In this document: in pieces, positions 18,726 to 33,100 of the stretch
Layout of the letters: each line of letters begins with the position of its first letter
How positions within the stretch are numbered: position 1 is the first letter of the stretch
Source of the DNA: Patagioenas fasciata
Taxonomy: Eukaryota > Chordata > Aves > Columbiformes > Columbidae
Length of the DNA stretch: 64,000 nt
Direction: 5' to 3'
NCBI RefSeq assembly: GCF_037038585.1
Contig: NW_027288732.1
Coordinates: 3,224,001-3,288,000, forward strand
Notes under the pieces: model-generated
Databases searched by the model: none
What the model saw: the letters and a program-made list of their open reading frames with translations, nothing else
Told to the model about the DNA's origin: nothing
Translations under genes and position numbers: made by a program

Positions 18726-21700
18726 GCAGTGCCCCAAAGGACCCAGGAGTTCAGGGGGGAACCCAGGAGTGCCCCAAAGGATCCAGAGTTCAGGAGGGGA
18801 CCCAGGAGTGCCCCAAAGGATCCAGAGTTCCGGAGGGGACCCAGGAGTTCAGGAGGGACCCATTCAGGAGTTCAGGAGGGGACCCAGAAGTGCCTCAAAG
18901 GACCCAAGAGTTCAGGAGGGGACCCGCCCAGGAGTTCAGGAGGGGACCCGCCCAGGAGTTCAGGAGGGGACCCGCCCAGGAGTTCAGGAGGGACCCGCCC
19001 AGGAGTTCAGGAGGGACCCGCCCAGGAGTTCAGGAGGGACCCGCCCAGGAGTTCAGGGAGGGACTGAAGAATTCAGGAGCGGACCCAGGAATTCAGGAGG
19101 GGACCCAGGAGTGCCACAAAGGATCCAGAGTTCAGGAGAGGACCCAGGAATGCCCCAAAGGACCCAGGAGTTCAGGGGGGAACCCAGCCATTCTGAGGGA
19201 ACCCAGGAGAGCCCCAAAGTAACCAGGAGTTCAAGAGGGGACCCACCCAGGAGTTCAAGAGGGGACCCACCCAGGAGTTCGGGAGGGGACCCACCCAGGA
19301 GTTCGGGAGGGGACCCAGCAGTGCCCCAAAGGGCCCAAGAGTTCAGGGGGGAACCCAAGAGTACTGAGGAGACCCAGAAGTGCCCCGAGGGACCCAGGAG
19401 TTCAGGGGTGAACCCAGGAGTTCTGAGGGGACCCAAGAGTTCCCCAAAGGACCCAAGAGCTTAGGAGGGGACCCAGGAGTGACCCAAAGGATCCAGAGTT
19501 CAGGAGGGGACCCAAGAGTTCAGGAGGGGACCCAGGAGTGCCCCAAAGGACCCAGGAGTACAGTGGGGGACCGAAGAGTTCAGGAGGGGGACCAGGAGTG
19601 CCCCAAAGGACCCAGGAGTTCAGTGGGGAACCCAGGAGTTCTGAGGGGACCCAAGAGTGCCCCAAAGGACCCAAGTGATCAGGAGGGCACCCAAGTGATC
19701 AGGAGGGCACCCAGGAGTTCAGGAGGGACCCAACCAGGAGTTCAGGTGGGGACCCAGCAGTGCCCCAAAGGACCCAGGAGTGCCCCAAAGGATCCAGGGT
19801 TCAGGAGGGGACCCAAGAGTTCAGGAGGGACCCACCCAGGACTTCATGGCGGGACCCATTCAGGAGTTCAGGAGGGGACCCATTCAGGAGTTCAGGAGGG
19901 GACCCATTCAGGAGTTCAGGAGGGACCCATTCAGGAGTTCAGGAGGGACCCTTTCAATAGTTCAGGAGGGAGACCAGGAGTGCCCCAAAGGACCCAGGAG
20001 TTTAGGGTGGGACCCAAAAGTTCAGGAGGGACCCACCCAGGAGTTCAGGAGGGACCCACCCAGGACGTCAGGAGGGGACCCATGAGTTCTGAGGGGACCC
20101 ATTCAGGAGTTCAGGACAGGGACCAGGAGTGCCCCAAAGGATCCAGAGTTCAGGAGGGGACCCAGGAATGCCCCCAAGGACCCAGGAGTTCAGGGGGGAA
20201 CCCAGGCGTTCTGAGGGGACCCAGGAGTGCCCCAAAGGACCCAGGCGTTCAGGGGTAAACCCAGGAGTTCTGAGGGGACCCAAGAGTTCCCCAAAGGACC
20301 CAAGAGCTTAGGAGGGGACCCAGGAGTGCCCCAAAGGATCCAGAGTTCAGGAGGGGATCCAGGAGTGCCCCAAAGGATCCAGAGTTCAGGAGGGGAACCA
20401 GGAGTGTCCGAAAGGATCCAGAGTTCAGGAGGGGACTCAAGAGTTCAGGAGGGACCCACCCAGGACTTCAGGAGGGGACCCAGGAGTTCTGAGGGGACCC
20501 ATTCAGGAGTTCAGGAGGGACCCACCCAGGACTTCAGGAGGGGACCCAGGAGTTCTGAGGGGACCCATTCAGGAGTTCAGGAGGGACCCATTCAGGAGTT
20601 CAGGAGGGGGACCAGGAGTGCCCCAAAGGACCCAGGAGTTCAGGGTGGGACCCAAAAGTTCAGTAGGGACCCACCCAGGACCTGAGGAGGGGACCCAGGA
20701 GTTCTGAGGGGACCCATTCAGGAGTTCAGGAGGGGGACCAGGAGTGCCCCAAAGGACCCAGGAGTTCAGGAGGGGACCCAAGAGTGCCCCAAAGGATCCA
20801 GAGTTCAGGAGGGGACCCAAGAGTTCAGGAGAGGACCCGCCCAGGAGTTCAAGAGGGGACCCACCCAGGAGTTCGGGAGGGGACCCAGCAGTGCCCCAAA
20901 GGACCCAAGAGTTCAGGGGGGAACTCAAGAGTACTGAGGAGACCCAGAAGTGCCCCAAAGGACCCAGGAGTTCAGGGGTGAACCCAGGAGTTCTGAGGGG
21001 ACCCAAGAGTTCCCCAAAGGACCCAAGAGCTTAGGAGGGGACCCAGGAGTGCCCCAAAGGACCCAGGAGTTCAGTGGGGGACCAGGAGTGCCCCAAAGGA
21101 CCCAGGAGTTCAGTGGGGAACCCAGGAGTTCTGAGGGCACCCAAGTGATCAGGAGGGACCCACCCAGGAGTTCAGGAGGGACCCACCCAGGAGTTCAGGA
21201 GGGACCCACCCAGGAGTTCAGGAGGGGACCCAGCAGTGCCCCAAAGGACCCAGGAGTTCAGGGGGGAACCCAGGAGTGCCCCAAAGGATCCAGAGTTCAG
21301 GACGGGACCCAGGAGTGCCCCAAAGGATCGAGGGTTCAGGAGCGGACCCAAGAGTTCAGGAGGGACCCACCCAGGACTTCATGGCGGGACCCACCCAGGA
21401 CTTTCTGAGGGGATCCAGGTGTTCTGAGGGGACCCATTCAGGAGTTCAGAAGGGACCCATTCAATAGTTCAGGACGGGGACCAGGAGTGCCCCAAAGGAC
21501 CCAGGAGTTCAGGAGGGACCCACCCAGGAGTTCAGGAGGGACCCACCCAGGAGTTCAGGAGGGACCCACCCAGGAGTTCAGGAGGGACCCACCAAGGACT
21601 TCAGGAGGGGACCCAGGAGTTCAGAGGGGACCCATTCAGGAGTTCAGGAGGGGGACCAGGAGTGCCCCAAAGGTCCCAGGAGGTCAGAGAGGGACCCAGG

Positions 21701-22235
21701 GGTTCTTAGGGGACCCAAGAGTGCCCCAAACGACACAGGAGGTCAGGAGGGGACCCACCCAGGAGTTCAGGAGGGGACCCACCCAGGAGTTCAGGAGGGG
21801 ACCCACCCAGGAGTTCAGGAGGGGACCCAGCAGTGCCCCAAAGGACCCAAGAGTTCAGGGGGGTACCCAGGAGTGCCCCAAAGGATCCAGAGTTCAGGAG
21901 GGGACCCAAGAGTGCCCCAAAGTATCCAGAGTTCAGGAGGGGACACAAGAGTTCAGGAGGGACCCACCCAGGACTTCAGGAGGGACCCATGCAGGAGTTC
22001 AGGAGGGACCCATTCATGAGTTCAGGAGGGGGACCAGGAGTGCCCCAAAGGACCCAGGAGTTCAGGGTGGGACCCAAAAGTTCAGGAGGGACCCACCCAG
22101 GACTTGAGGAGGGGACCCAGGAGTTCTGAGGGGACCCATTCAGGAGTTCAGGAGGGGGACCAGGAGTGCCCCAAAGGACCCAGGAGTTCTGGAGGGGACC
22201 CAAGAGTGCCCCAAAGTATCCAGAGTTCAGGAGGG

Positions 22236-22385
22236 GACCCGCCCAGGAGTTCAGGAGGGGACCCGCCCAGGAGTTCAGGAGGGGACCCGCCCAGGAGTTC
22301 AGGAGGGGACCCGCCCAGGAGTTCAGGAGGGGACCCGCCCAGGAGTTCAGGAGGGGACCCGCCCAGGAGTTCAGGAGGGGACCGG
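22236..22385 (+). repeat. 25-bp block with GCCC tag, six copies
   Basis: Six GACCCGCCCAGGAGTTC monomers immediately before the EcoRI-containing marker (GACTGAAGAATTCAGG). GCCC blocks precede this marker repeatedly through the array (27377, 29396, 32320, 33560, 34620, 39845, 42900), so block and marker belong to one higher-order unit. Confidence 0.9.
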
Positions 22386-25300
22386 GAGTTCAGGGAGGGA
22401 CTGAAGAATTCAGGAGGGGACCTAGGAGTTCAGGGGGTAACCCAGGAGTTCAGGACCGGACCCAGGAGTTCAGGAGAGGACCCAGGAGTGCCCCAAAGGA
22501 CCCAGGAGATCAGGAGGGCACCCAAGGGATCAGGAGGGCACCCAAGGGATCAGGAGGGACCCACCCCGTAGTTCAGGAGGGACCCAGCCAGGAGTTCAGG
22601 AGGGGACCCAGCAGTGCCCCAAAGGACCCAGGAGTTCAGGGGGGAACCCAGGAGTGCCCCAAAGAATCCAGAGTTCAGGAGGGGACCCAGGAGTGCCCCA
22701 AAGGATCCAGAGTTCCGGAGGGGACCCAGGAGTTCAGGAGGGACCCATGCAGGAGTTCAGGAGGGGACCCAGAAGTGCCTCAAAGGACCCAAGAGTTCAG
22801 GAGGGGACCCGCCCAAGAGTTCAGGAGGGGACCCGCCCAAGAGTTCAGGAGGGACCCGCCCAGGAGTTCAGGAGGGACCCGCCCAGGAGTTCAGGGAGGG
22901 ACTGAAGAATTCAGGAGGGGACCTAGGAGTTCAGGGGGTAACCCAAGAGTTCAGGAGCGGACCCAGGAATTCAGGAGGGGACCCAGGAGTGCCACAAAGG
23001 ATCCAGAGTTCAGGAGAGGACTCAGGAATGCCCCAAAGGACCCAGGAGTTCAGGGGGGAACCCAGCCATTCTGAGGGAACCCAGGAGTGCCCCAAAGTAC
23101 CCAGGAGTTCAAGAGGGGACCCACCCAGGAGTTCGGGAGGGGACCCACCCAGGAGTTCAGGAGGGGACCCAGCAGTGCCCCAAAGGGCCCAAGAGTTCAG
23201 GGGGGAACCCAAGAGTACTGAGGAGACCCAGAAGTGCCCCGAAGGACCCAGGAGTTCAGGGGTGAACCCAGGAGTTCTGAGGGGACCCAAGAGTTCCCCA
23301 AAGGACCCAAGAGCTTAGGAGGGGACCCAGGAGTGACCCAAAGGATCCAGAGTTCAGGAGGGGACCCAAGAGTTCAGGAGGGGACCCAGGAGTGCCCCAA
23401 AGGACCCAGGAGTACAGTGGGGGACCGAAGAGTTCAGGAGGGGGACCAGGAGTGCCCCAAAGGACCCAGGAGTTCAGTGGGGAACCCAGGAGTTCTGAGG
23501 GGACCCAAGAGTGCCCCAAAGGACCCAAGTGATCAGGAGGGCACCCAGGAGTTCAGGAGGGACCCACCCAGGTGTTCAGGAGGGACCCAACCAGGAGTTC
23601 AGGTGGGGACCCAGCAGTGCCCCAAAGGACCCAGGAGTGCCCCAAAGGATCCAGGGTTCAGGAGGGGACCCAAGAGTTCAGGAAGGACCCACCCAGGACT
23701 TCATGGCGGGACCCACCCAGGAGTTCAGGAGGGGACCCATTCAGGAGTTCAGGAGGGACCCATTCAGGAGTTCAGGAGGGACCCATTCAATAGTTCAGGA
23801 GGAAGACCAGGAGTGCCCCAAAGGACCCAGGAGTTTAGGGTGGGACCCAGGAGTTCAGGAGGGACCCACCCAGGAGTTCAGGAGGGACCCACCCAGGAGT
23901 TCAGGAGGGGAACCATGAGTTCTGAGGGGACCCATTCAGGAGTTCAGAACGGGGACCAGGAGTGCCCCAAAGGATCCAGAGTTCAGGAGGGGACCCAGGA
24001 ATGCCCCAAAGGACCCAGGAGGTCAGAGAGGGACCCAGGGGTTCTTAGGGGACCCAAGAGTGCCCCAAACGACACAGGAGTTCAGGAGGGGACCCACCCA
24101 GGAGTTCAGGAGTGGACCCATTCAGGAGTTTAGGAGGGACCCATTCAATAGTTCAGGAGGGGGACCAGGAGTGCCCCAAGGGACCCAGGAGTTCAGGGTG
24201 GGACCCACCCAGGAGTTCAGGAGGGACCCACCCAGGGCCTGAGGAGGGGACCCAGGAGTTCTGAGGGGACCCATTCAGGAGTGCCCCAAAGGACCCAGGA
24301 GTTCAGGAGGGGACCCAAGAGTGCCCCAAAGGATCCAGAGTTCAGGAGGGGAGCCAAGAGTTCAGGAGAGGACCCGCCCAGGAGTTCAAGAGGGGACCCA
24401 CCCAGGAGTTCGGGAGGGGACCCAGCAGTGCCCCAAAGGACCCAAGAGTTCAGGGGGGAACCCAAGAGTACTGAGGAGACCCAGAAGTGCCCCAAAGGAC
24501 CCAGGAGTTCAGGGGTGAACCCAGGAGTTCTGAGGGGACCCAAGAGTTCCCCAAAGGACCCAAGAGCTTAGGAGGGGACCCAGGAGTGCCCCAAAGGATC
24601 CAGAGTTCAGGAGGGGACCCAAGAGTTCAGGAGGGGACCCAGGAGTGCCCCAAAGGACCCAGGAGTTCAGTGGGGGACCGAAGAGTTCAGGAGGGGGACC
24701 AGGAGTGCCCCAAAGGACCCAGGAGTTCTGTGGGGAACCCAGGAGTTCTAAGGGCACCCAAGAGTTCAGGAGGGCACCCAAGTGATCAGGAGGGACCCAC
24801 CCAGGAGTTCAGGAGGGACCCACCCAGGAGTTCAGGAGGGGACCCAGCAGTGCCCCAAAGGACCCAGGAGTTCAGGGGGGAACCCAGGAGTGCCCCAAAG
24901 GATCCAGAGTTCAGGACGGGACCCAGGAGTGCCCCAAAGGATCCAGGGTTCAGGAGGGTACCCAAGAGTTCAGGAGGGACCCACCCAGGACTTCATGGCG
25001 GGACTCACCCAGGACTTTCTGAGGGGATCCAGGAGTTCTGAGGGGACCCATTCAGGAGTTCAGAAGGGACCCATTCAATAGTTCAGGACGGGGACCAGGA
25101 GTGCCCCAAAGGACCCAGGAGTTCAGGGTGGGACCCAAAAGTTCAGGAGGGACCCACCCAGGAGTTCAGGAGGGACCCACCCAGGACTTGAGGAGGGGAC
25201 CCAGGAGTTCTGAGGGGACCCATTCAGGAGTTCAGGAGGGGGACCAGGAGTGCCCCAAAGGACCCAGGAGTTCAGGAGGGGACCCAGGAGTGCCCCAAAG

Positions 25301-27371
25301 GATCCAGAGTTCAGGAGGGGACCCAAGAGTACTGAGGAGACCCAGGAGTGCCCCAAAGAACCCAGGCGTTCAGGGGTGAACCCAGGAGTTCTGAGGGGAC
25401 CCAAGAGTTCCCCAAAGGATGCAAGAGCTTAGGAGGGGACCCAGGAGTGCCCCAAAGGATCCAGAGTTCAGGAGGGGACCCAGGAGTGCCCCAAAGGACC
25501 CAGGAGGTCAGAGAGGGACCCAGGAGTTCTTAGGGGACCCAAGAGTGCCCCAAACGACACAGGAGTTCAGGAGGGGACCCACCCAGGAGTTCAGGAGGGG
25601 ACCCAGGAGTTCAGGAGGGACCCACCCAGGACTTCATGGCGGGACCCACCCAGGAGTTCAGGAGTGGACCCATTCAGGAGTTCAGGAGTGGACCCATTCA
25701 GGAGTTCAGGAGGGACCCATTCAGGAGTTTAGGAGGGACCCATTCAATAGTTCAGGAGGGGGACCAGGAGTGCCCCAAAGGATCCAGAGTTCAGGAGGGG
25801 ACCCAGGAATGCCCAAAGGACCCAGGAGTTCAGGGGGCAACCCAGGCGTTCTGAGGGGACCCAGGAGTGCCCCAAGTACCCAGGAGTTCGGGAGGGGACC
25901 CACCCAGGAGTTCGGGAGGGGACCCACCCAGGAGTTTGGGAGGGGACCCAGCAGTGCCTCAAAGGACCCAGGAGTTCAGGGGGGAACCCAAGAGTACTGA
26001 GGAGACCCAGGAGTGCCCCAAAAAATCCAGAGTTCAGGAGGGGACCCAGGAGTGCCCCAAAGGATCCAGAGTTCAGGAGGGGACCCAGGAGTACCCGAAA
26101 GGATCCGGAGTTCAGGAGGGGACTCAAGAGTTCAGGAGTGACCCACCCAGCCCTTGAGGAGGGGACCCAGGAGTTCTGAGGGGACCCATTCAGGAGTTCA
26201 GGAGGGACCCATTCAGGAGTTCAGGAGGGACCCATTCAGGAGTTCAGGAGGGGGACCAGGAGTGCCCCAAAGGACCCAGGAGTTCAGGGTGGGACCCAAA
26301 AGTTCAGGAGGGACCAACCAAGGAGCTCATGGCGGGACCCACCCAGGACTTGAGGAGGGGACCCAGGAGTTCTGAGGGGACCCATTCAGGAGTTCAGGAG
26401 GGGGACCAGGAGTGCCCCAAAGGACCCAGGAGTTCAGGAGGGGACCCAAGAGTGCGCCAAAAGATCCAGAGTTCAGGAGGGGACCCGCCCAGGAGTTCAG
26501 GAGGGGACCCGCCCAGGAGTTCAGGAGGGGACCCGCCCAGGAGTGCCCCAAAGGATCCAGAGTTCAGGAGGGAACACAGGAATGCCCCAAAGGACCCAGG
26601 AGTTCAGGGGGGAACCCAGGCGTCCTGAGGGGACCCAGGAGTGCCCCAAAGTACCCAAGAGTTCGGGAGGGGACCCACCCAGGAGTTCGGGAGGGGACCC
26701 ACCCAGGAGTTCGGGAGGGGACCCACCCAGGAGTTCGGGAGGGGACCCACCCAGGAGTGCCCCAAAGGACCCAGGAGTTCAGGGGGGAACCCAAGAGTAC
26801 TGAGGAGACCCAGGAGTGCCCCAAAGGACCCAGGAGTTCAGGAGGGGACCCACCCAGGAGTTCAGGAGGGGACCCACCCAGGAGTTCAGGAGGGGACCCA
26901 CCCAGGAGTTCAGGAGGGGACCTAGCAGTGCCCCAAAGGACCCAAGAGTTCAGGGGGGAACCCAGGAGTGCCCCAAAGGATCCAGAGTTCAGGAGGGGAC
27001 CCAGGAGTGCCCCAAAGGACCCAGGAGGTCAGAGGGGGACCAAGGAGTTCTTAGGGGACCCAAGAGTGCCCCAAACGACCCAGGAGTTCAGGAGGGGACC
27101 CACCCAGGAGTTCAGGAGGGGACCTAGCAGTACCCCAAAGGACCCAAGAGTTCAGGGGGGAACCCAGGAGTGCCCCAAAGGATCCAGAGTTCAGGAGTGG
27201 ACCCAGGAGTGCCCCAAAGGATCCAGAGTTCAGGAGGGGACACAAGAGTTCAGGAGGGACCCACCCAGGACTTCAGGAGGGACCCATGCAGGAGTTCAGG
27301 AGGGACCCAAGTGTGCCCCAAAGGACCCAGGAGTTCAGGAGGGGACCCAAGAGTGCCCCAAAGGATCCAGA

Positions 27372-27515
27372 GTTCCGGAGGGGACCCGCCCAGGAGTTCC
27401 GGAGGGGACCCGCCCAGGAGTTCCGGAGGGGACCCGCCCAGGAGTTCCGGAGGGGACCCGCCCAGGAGTTCCGGAGGGGACCCGCCCAGGAGTTCCGGAG
27501 GGGACCCGCCCAGGA
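27372..27515 (+). repeat. 25-bp GCCC block with TTCCGG variant, six copies
   Basis: All six monomers carry TTCCGG in place of TTCAGG, a private variant homogenised across the block (also seen once at 17920-17985). Confidence 0.85.
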
Positions 27516-29974
27516 GTTCAGGGAGGGACTGAAGAATTCAGGAGGGGACCTAGGAGTTCAGGGGGTAACCCAAGAGTTCAGGAGCGGACCCAGGAGTTAG
27601 GAGAGGACCCAGGAGTTCAGGAGGGGACCCAGGAGTGCCCCAAAGGACCCAGGAGTTCAGGAGGGGACCCAGCAGTGCCCCAAAGGACCCAGGAGTTCAG
27701 GGGGGAACCCAGGAGTGCCCCAAAGTACCCAGGAGTTCAGGGGGAACCCAGGCGTTCTGAGGGGACCCAGGAGTGCCCCAAAGTTCCCAAGAGTTCAGAG
27801 GGGACCCAGGAGTTCGGGAGGGACCCACCCAGGAGTTCGGGAGGGGACCCAGCAGTGCCCCAAAGGACCCAGGAGTTCTGAGGGGACCCAAGAGTTCACC
27901 AAAGACCCAAGAGTTCAGGAGGGGACCCAGCAGTGCCCCAAAGGACCCAGGAGTTCAGGGGGTAACACAGGAGTTCGGAGGGGACCCAGGAGTTCAGGAG
28001 GGGACCCAGGCGTTCTTAGGGTACCCAGCAGTGCCCCAAAGTACCCAGGAGTTCGGGAGGGGACGCACCCAGGAGTTCGGGAGGGGACGCACCCAGGAGT
28101 TCGGGAGGGGACGCACCCAGGAGTTCAGGAGCGGACCCATCAGTGCCCCAAAGGACCCAGGAGTTCAGGGGGGAACACAGGAGTTCGGAGGGGACCCAGG
28201 AGTTCAGGAGGGGACCCAGGCGTTCTGAGGGGACCCAGGAGTGCCCCAAAGTACCCAAGAGTTCAGGAGGGGACGCGCCCAGGAGTTCAGGAGGGACGCG
28301 CCCAGGAGTTCAGGAGGGACGCGCCCAGGAGTTCAGGGAGGGACGCGCCCAGGAGTTCAGGGAGGGACTGAAGAATTCAGGAGGGGACCTAGGAGTTCAG
28401 GGGGTAACCCAAGAGTTCAGGAGCGGACCCAGGAGTTAGGAGAGGACCCAGGAGTTCCCCAAAGGACCCAGGAGTTCAGGAGGGGACCCAGGAGTGCCCC
28501 AAAGGACCCAGGAGTTCAGGAGGGGACCCAGCAGTGCCCCAAAGGACCCAGGAGTTCAGGGGAGAACCCAGGAGTGCCCCAAAGTACCCAGGATTTCAGG
28601 GGGAACCCAGGCGTTCTGAGGGGACCCAGGAGTGCCCCAAAGTACCCAAGAGTTCGGGAGGGGACCCAGGAATTCGAGAGGGACCCACCCAGGAGTTCAG
28701 GAGCGGGCCCATTAGTGCCCCAAAGGACCCAGGAGTTCAGGGGGGAACACAGGAGTTCAGGAGGGACCCACCCAGGAGTTCAGGAGGGACCCACCCAGGA
28801 GTTCAGGAGGGACCCACCCAGGAGTTCGGGAGGGGACCCAGCAGTGCTCCAAAGGACCCAGGAGTTCTGAGGGGACCCAAGAGTTCACCAAAGGACCCAA
28901 GAGTTCACCAAAGGACCCAAGAGTTCAGGAGTGGACCCAGGAGTGCCCCAAAGGATCCAGAGTTCAGGAGGGGACCCTCCCAGGAGTTCAGGAGGGGACC
29001 CAGGCGTTCTGAGGGGACCCAGGAGTGCCCCAAAGTACCTAAGAGTTCAGGAGGGGACCCAGGAGTTCGAGAGGGACCCACCCAGGAGTTCAGGAGCGGG
29101 CCCATTAGTGCCCCAAAGGACCCAGGAGTTCAGGGGGGAACACAGGAGTTCGGAGGGGACCCAGGAGTTCAGGAGGGGACCCAGGCGTTCTGAGGGGACC
29201 CAGGAGTGCCCCAAAGTACCCAAGAGTTCAGGAGGGGACCCAGGAGTTCGAGAGGGACCCACCCAGGAGTTCAGGAGCGGGCCCATTAGTGCCCCAAAGG
29301 ACCCAGGAGTTCAGGGGGGAACACAGGAGTTCGGAGGGGACCCAGGCGTTCTGAGGGGACCCAGGAGTGCCCCAAAGTACCCAAGAGTTCAGGAGGGGAC
29401 CCGCCCAGGAGTTCAGGAGGGGACCCGCCCAGGAGTTCAGGAGGGGACCCGCCCAGGAGTTCAGGAGGGGACCCGCCCAGGAGTTCAGGAGGGGACCCGC
29501 CCAGGAGTTCAGGAGGGGACCCGCCCAGGAGTTCAGGAGGGGACCCGCCCAGGAGTTCAGGGAGGGACTGAAGAATTCAGGAGGGGACCTAGGAGTTCAG
29601 GGGGTAACCCAAGAGTTCAGGAGCGGACCCAGGAGTTCAGGAGAGGACCCAGGAGTGCCCCAAAGGACCCAGGAGGTCAGGAGGGGACCCAGCAGTGCCT
29701 CAAAGGACCCAGGAGTTCAGGGGGGAACCCAGGAGTGCCCCAAAGTACCCAGGAGTTCAGGAGGGGACCCAGGAGTTCGGGAGGGACCCACCCAGGAGTT
29801 CGGGAGGGACCCACCCAGGAGTTCGGGAGGGACCCACCCAGGAGTTCGGGAGGGGACCCAGCAGTGCCCCAAAGGACCCAGGAGTTCTGAGGGGACCCAA
29901 GAGTTCACCAAAGACTCAAGAGTTCAGGAGTGGACCCAGGAGTGCCCCAAAGGATCCAGAGTTCAGGAGGGGAC

Positions 29975-30145
29975 CCGCCCAGGACTTCAGGAGGGGACCC
30001 GCCCAGGACTTCAGGAGGGGACCCGCCCAGGACTTCAGGAGGGGACCCGCCCAGGACTTCAGGAGGGGACCCGCCCAGGACTTCAGGAGGGGACCCGCCC
30101 AGGACTTCAGGAGGGGACCCGCCCAGGACTTCAGGAGGGGACTTA
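29975..30145 (+). repeat. 25-bp GCCC block with GGACTTC variant, seven copies
   Basis: Seven GACCCGCCCAGGACTTC monomers. The GGACTTC variant recurs with a TCCC tag at 45555-45640 and 47040-47130, showing that tag and core vary independently. Confidence 0.85.
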
Positions 30146-30149
30146 GGAG

Positions 30150-33100
30150 TTCAGGGGGTAACCCAAGAGTTCAGGAGCGGACCCAGGAGTGCCCCAAAGG
30201 ACCCAGGAGTGCCCCAAGGTACCCAGGAGTTCAGGAGGGGACCCAGCAGTGCCCAAAGGACCCAGGAGATCAGGGGGGAACCCAGAAGTTCAGGAGGGGA
30301 CCGAGGAGTACCCCAAAGGATCCAGTCTTCAGGAGAGGACCCAGGAGTGCCCCAAAGGATCCAGAGTTCAGGAAGGGACCCAGGAGTACGGGAGGGGACC
30401 CACCCAGGAGTTCGGGACGGGACCCACCCACGAGTTCGGGACGGGACCCACCCAGGAGTTCGGGACGGGACCCAGCAGAGCCCCAAAGGACCCAGGAGTT
30501 CAGGGGTGAACCCAGGAGTTCTAAGGGGACCCAAGAGTTCCCCAAAGGACCCAAGAGCTTAGGAGGGGACCCAGGAGTGCCCCAAAGGATCCAGAGTTCA
30601 GGAGGGGACCCAGGAGTGCCCCAAAGGACCCAGGAGTTCAGGGGGGAACCCAGGCGTCCTGAGGGGACCCAGGAGTGCCCCAAAGTACCCAAGAGTTCGG
30701 GAGGGGACCCACCCAGGAGTTCGGGAGGGGACCCACCCAGGAGTTCGGGAGGGGACCCAGCAGTGCCCCAAAGGACCCAGGAGTTCAGGGGGGAACCCAA
30801 GAGTACTGAGGAGACCCAGGAGTGCCCCAAAGGACCCAGGAGTTCAGGAGGGGACCCACCCAGGAGTTCAGGAGGGGACCCACCCAGGAGTTCAGGAGGG
30901 GACCCACCCAGGAGTTCAGGAGGGGGACCAGGAGTGCCCCAAAGGACCCAGGAGTTCAGGGGGGAACCCAGGCGTTCTGAGGGGACCCAGGAGTGCCCCA
31001 AAGTACCTAAGAGTTCAGGAGGGGACCCAGGAGTTCGAGAGGGACCCACCCAGGAGTTCAGGAGCGGGCCCATTAGTGCCCCAAAGGACCCAGGAGTTCA
31101 GGGGGGAACACAGGAGTTCGGAGGGGACCCAGGAGTTGAGGAGGGGACCCAGGCGTTCTGAGGGGACCCAGGAGTGCCCCAAAGTACCCAAGAGTTCAGG
31201 AGGGGACGCGCCCAGGAGTTCAGGAGGGACGCGCCCAGGAGTTCAGGAGGGACGCGCCCAGGAGTTCAGGGAGGGACTGAAGAATTCAGGAGGGGACCTA
31301 GGAGTTCAGGGGGTAACCCAAGAGTTCAGGAGCGGACCCAGGAGTTAGGAGAGGACCCAGGAGTGCCCCAAAGGACCCAGGAGTTCAGGAGGGGACCCAG
31401 GAGTGCCCCAAAGGACCCAGGAGTTCAGGAGGGGACCCAGCAGTGCCCCAAAGGACCCAGGAGTTCAGGGGAGAACCCAGGAGTGCCCCAAAGTACCCAG
31501 GATTTCAGGGGGAACCCAGGCGTTCTGAGGGGACCCAGGAGTGCCCCAAAGTACCCAAGAGTTCGGGAGGGGACCCAGGAATTCGAGAGGGACCCACCCA
31601 GGAGTTCAGGAGCGGGCCCATTAGTGCCCCAAAGGACCCAGGAGTTCAGGGGGGAACACAGGAGTTCGGAGGGGACCCAGGAGTTCAGGAGGGACCCACC
31701 CAGGAGTTCAGGAGGGACCCACCCAGGAGTTCAGGAGGGGACCCAGCAGTGCTCCAAAGGACCCAGGAGTTCTGAGGGGACCCAAGAGTTCACCAAAGGA
31801 CCCAAGAGTTCACCAAAGGACCCAAGAGTTCAGGAGGGGACCCAGGAGTGCCCCAAAGGATCCAGAGTTCAGGAGGGGACCCTCCCAGGAGTTCAGGAGG
31901 GGACCCAGGCGTTCTGAGGGGACCCAGGAGTGCCCCAAAGTACCTAAGAGTTCAGGAGGGGACCCAGGAGTTCGAGAGGGACCCACCCAGGAGTTCAGGA
32001 GCGGGCCCATTAGTGCCCCAAAGGACCCAGGAGTTCAGGGGGGAACACAGGAGTTCAGGAGGGGACCCAGGAGTTCAGGAGGGGACCCAGGCGTTCTGAG
32101 GGGACCCAGGAGTGCCCCAAAGTACCCAAGAGTTCAGGAGGGGACCCAGGAGTTCGAGAGGGACCCACCCAGGAGTTCAGGAGCGGGCCCATTAGTGCCC
32201 CAAAGGACCCAGGAGTTCAGGGGGGAACACAGGAGTTCGGAGGGGACCCAGGAGTTCAGGAGGGGACCCAGGCGTTCTGAGGGGACCCAGGAGTGCCCCA
32301 AAGTACCCAAGAGTTCAGGAGGGGACCCGCCCAGGAGTTCAGGAGGGGACCCGCCCAGGAGTTCAGGAGGGGACCCGCCCAGGAGTTCAGGAGGGGACCC
32401 GCCCAGGAGTTCAGGAGGGGACCCGCCCAGGAGTTCAGGAGGGGACCCGCCCAGGAGTTCAGGGAGGGACTGAAGAATTCAGGAGGGGACCTAGGAGTTC
32501 AGGGGGTAACCCAAGAGTTCAGGAGCGGACCCAGGAGTTCAGGAGAGGACCCAGGAGTGCCCCAAAGGACCCAGGAGTGCCCCAAGGTACCCAGGAGTTC
32601 AGGAGGGGACCCAGCAGTGCCCAAAGGACCCAGGAGATCAGGGGGGAACCCAGAAGTTCAGGAGGGGACCGAGGAGTACCCCAAAGGATCCAGTCTTCAG
32701 GAGAGGACCCAGGAGTGCCCCAAAGGATCCAGAGTTCAGGAAGGGACCCAGGAGTACGGGAGGGGACCCACCCAGGAGTTCGGGACGGGACCCACCCAGG
32801 AGTTCGGGACGGGACCCACCCAGGAGTTCGGGACGGGACCCAGCAGAGCCCCAAAGGACCCAGGAGTTCAGGGGTGAACCCAGGAGTTCTAAGGGGACCC
32901 AAGAGTTCCCCAAAGGACCCAAGAGCTTAGGAGGGGACCCAGGAGTGCCCCAAAGGATCGAGAGTTCAGGAGGGGACCCAGGAGTGCCCCAAAGGACCCA
33001 GGAGTTCAGGGGGGAACCCAGGCGTCCTGAGGGGACCCAGGAGTGCCCCAAAGTACCCAAGAGTTCGGGAGGGGACCCACCCAGGAGTTCGGGAGGGGAC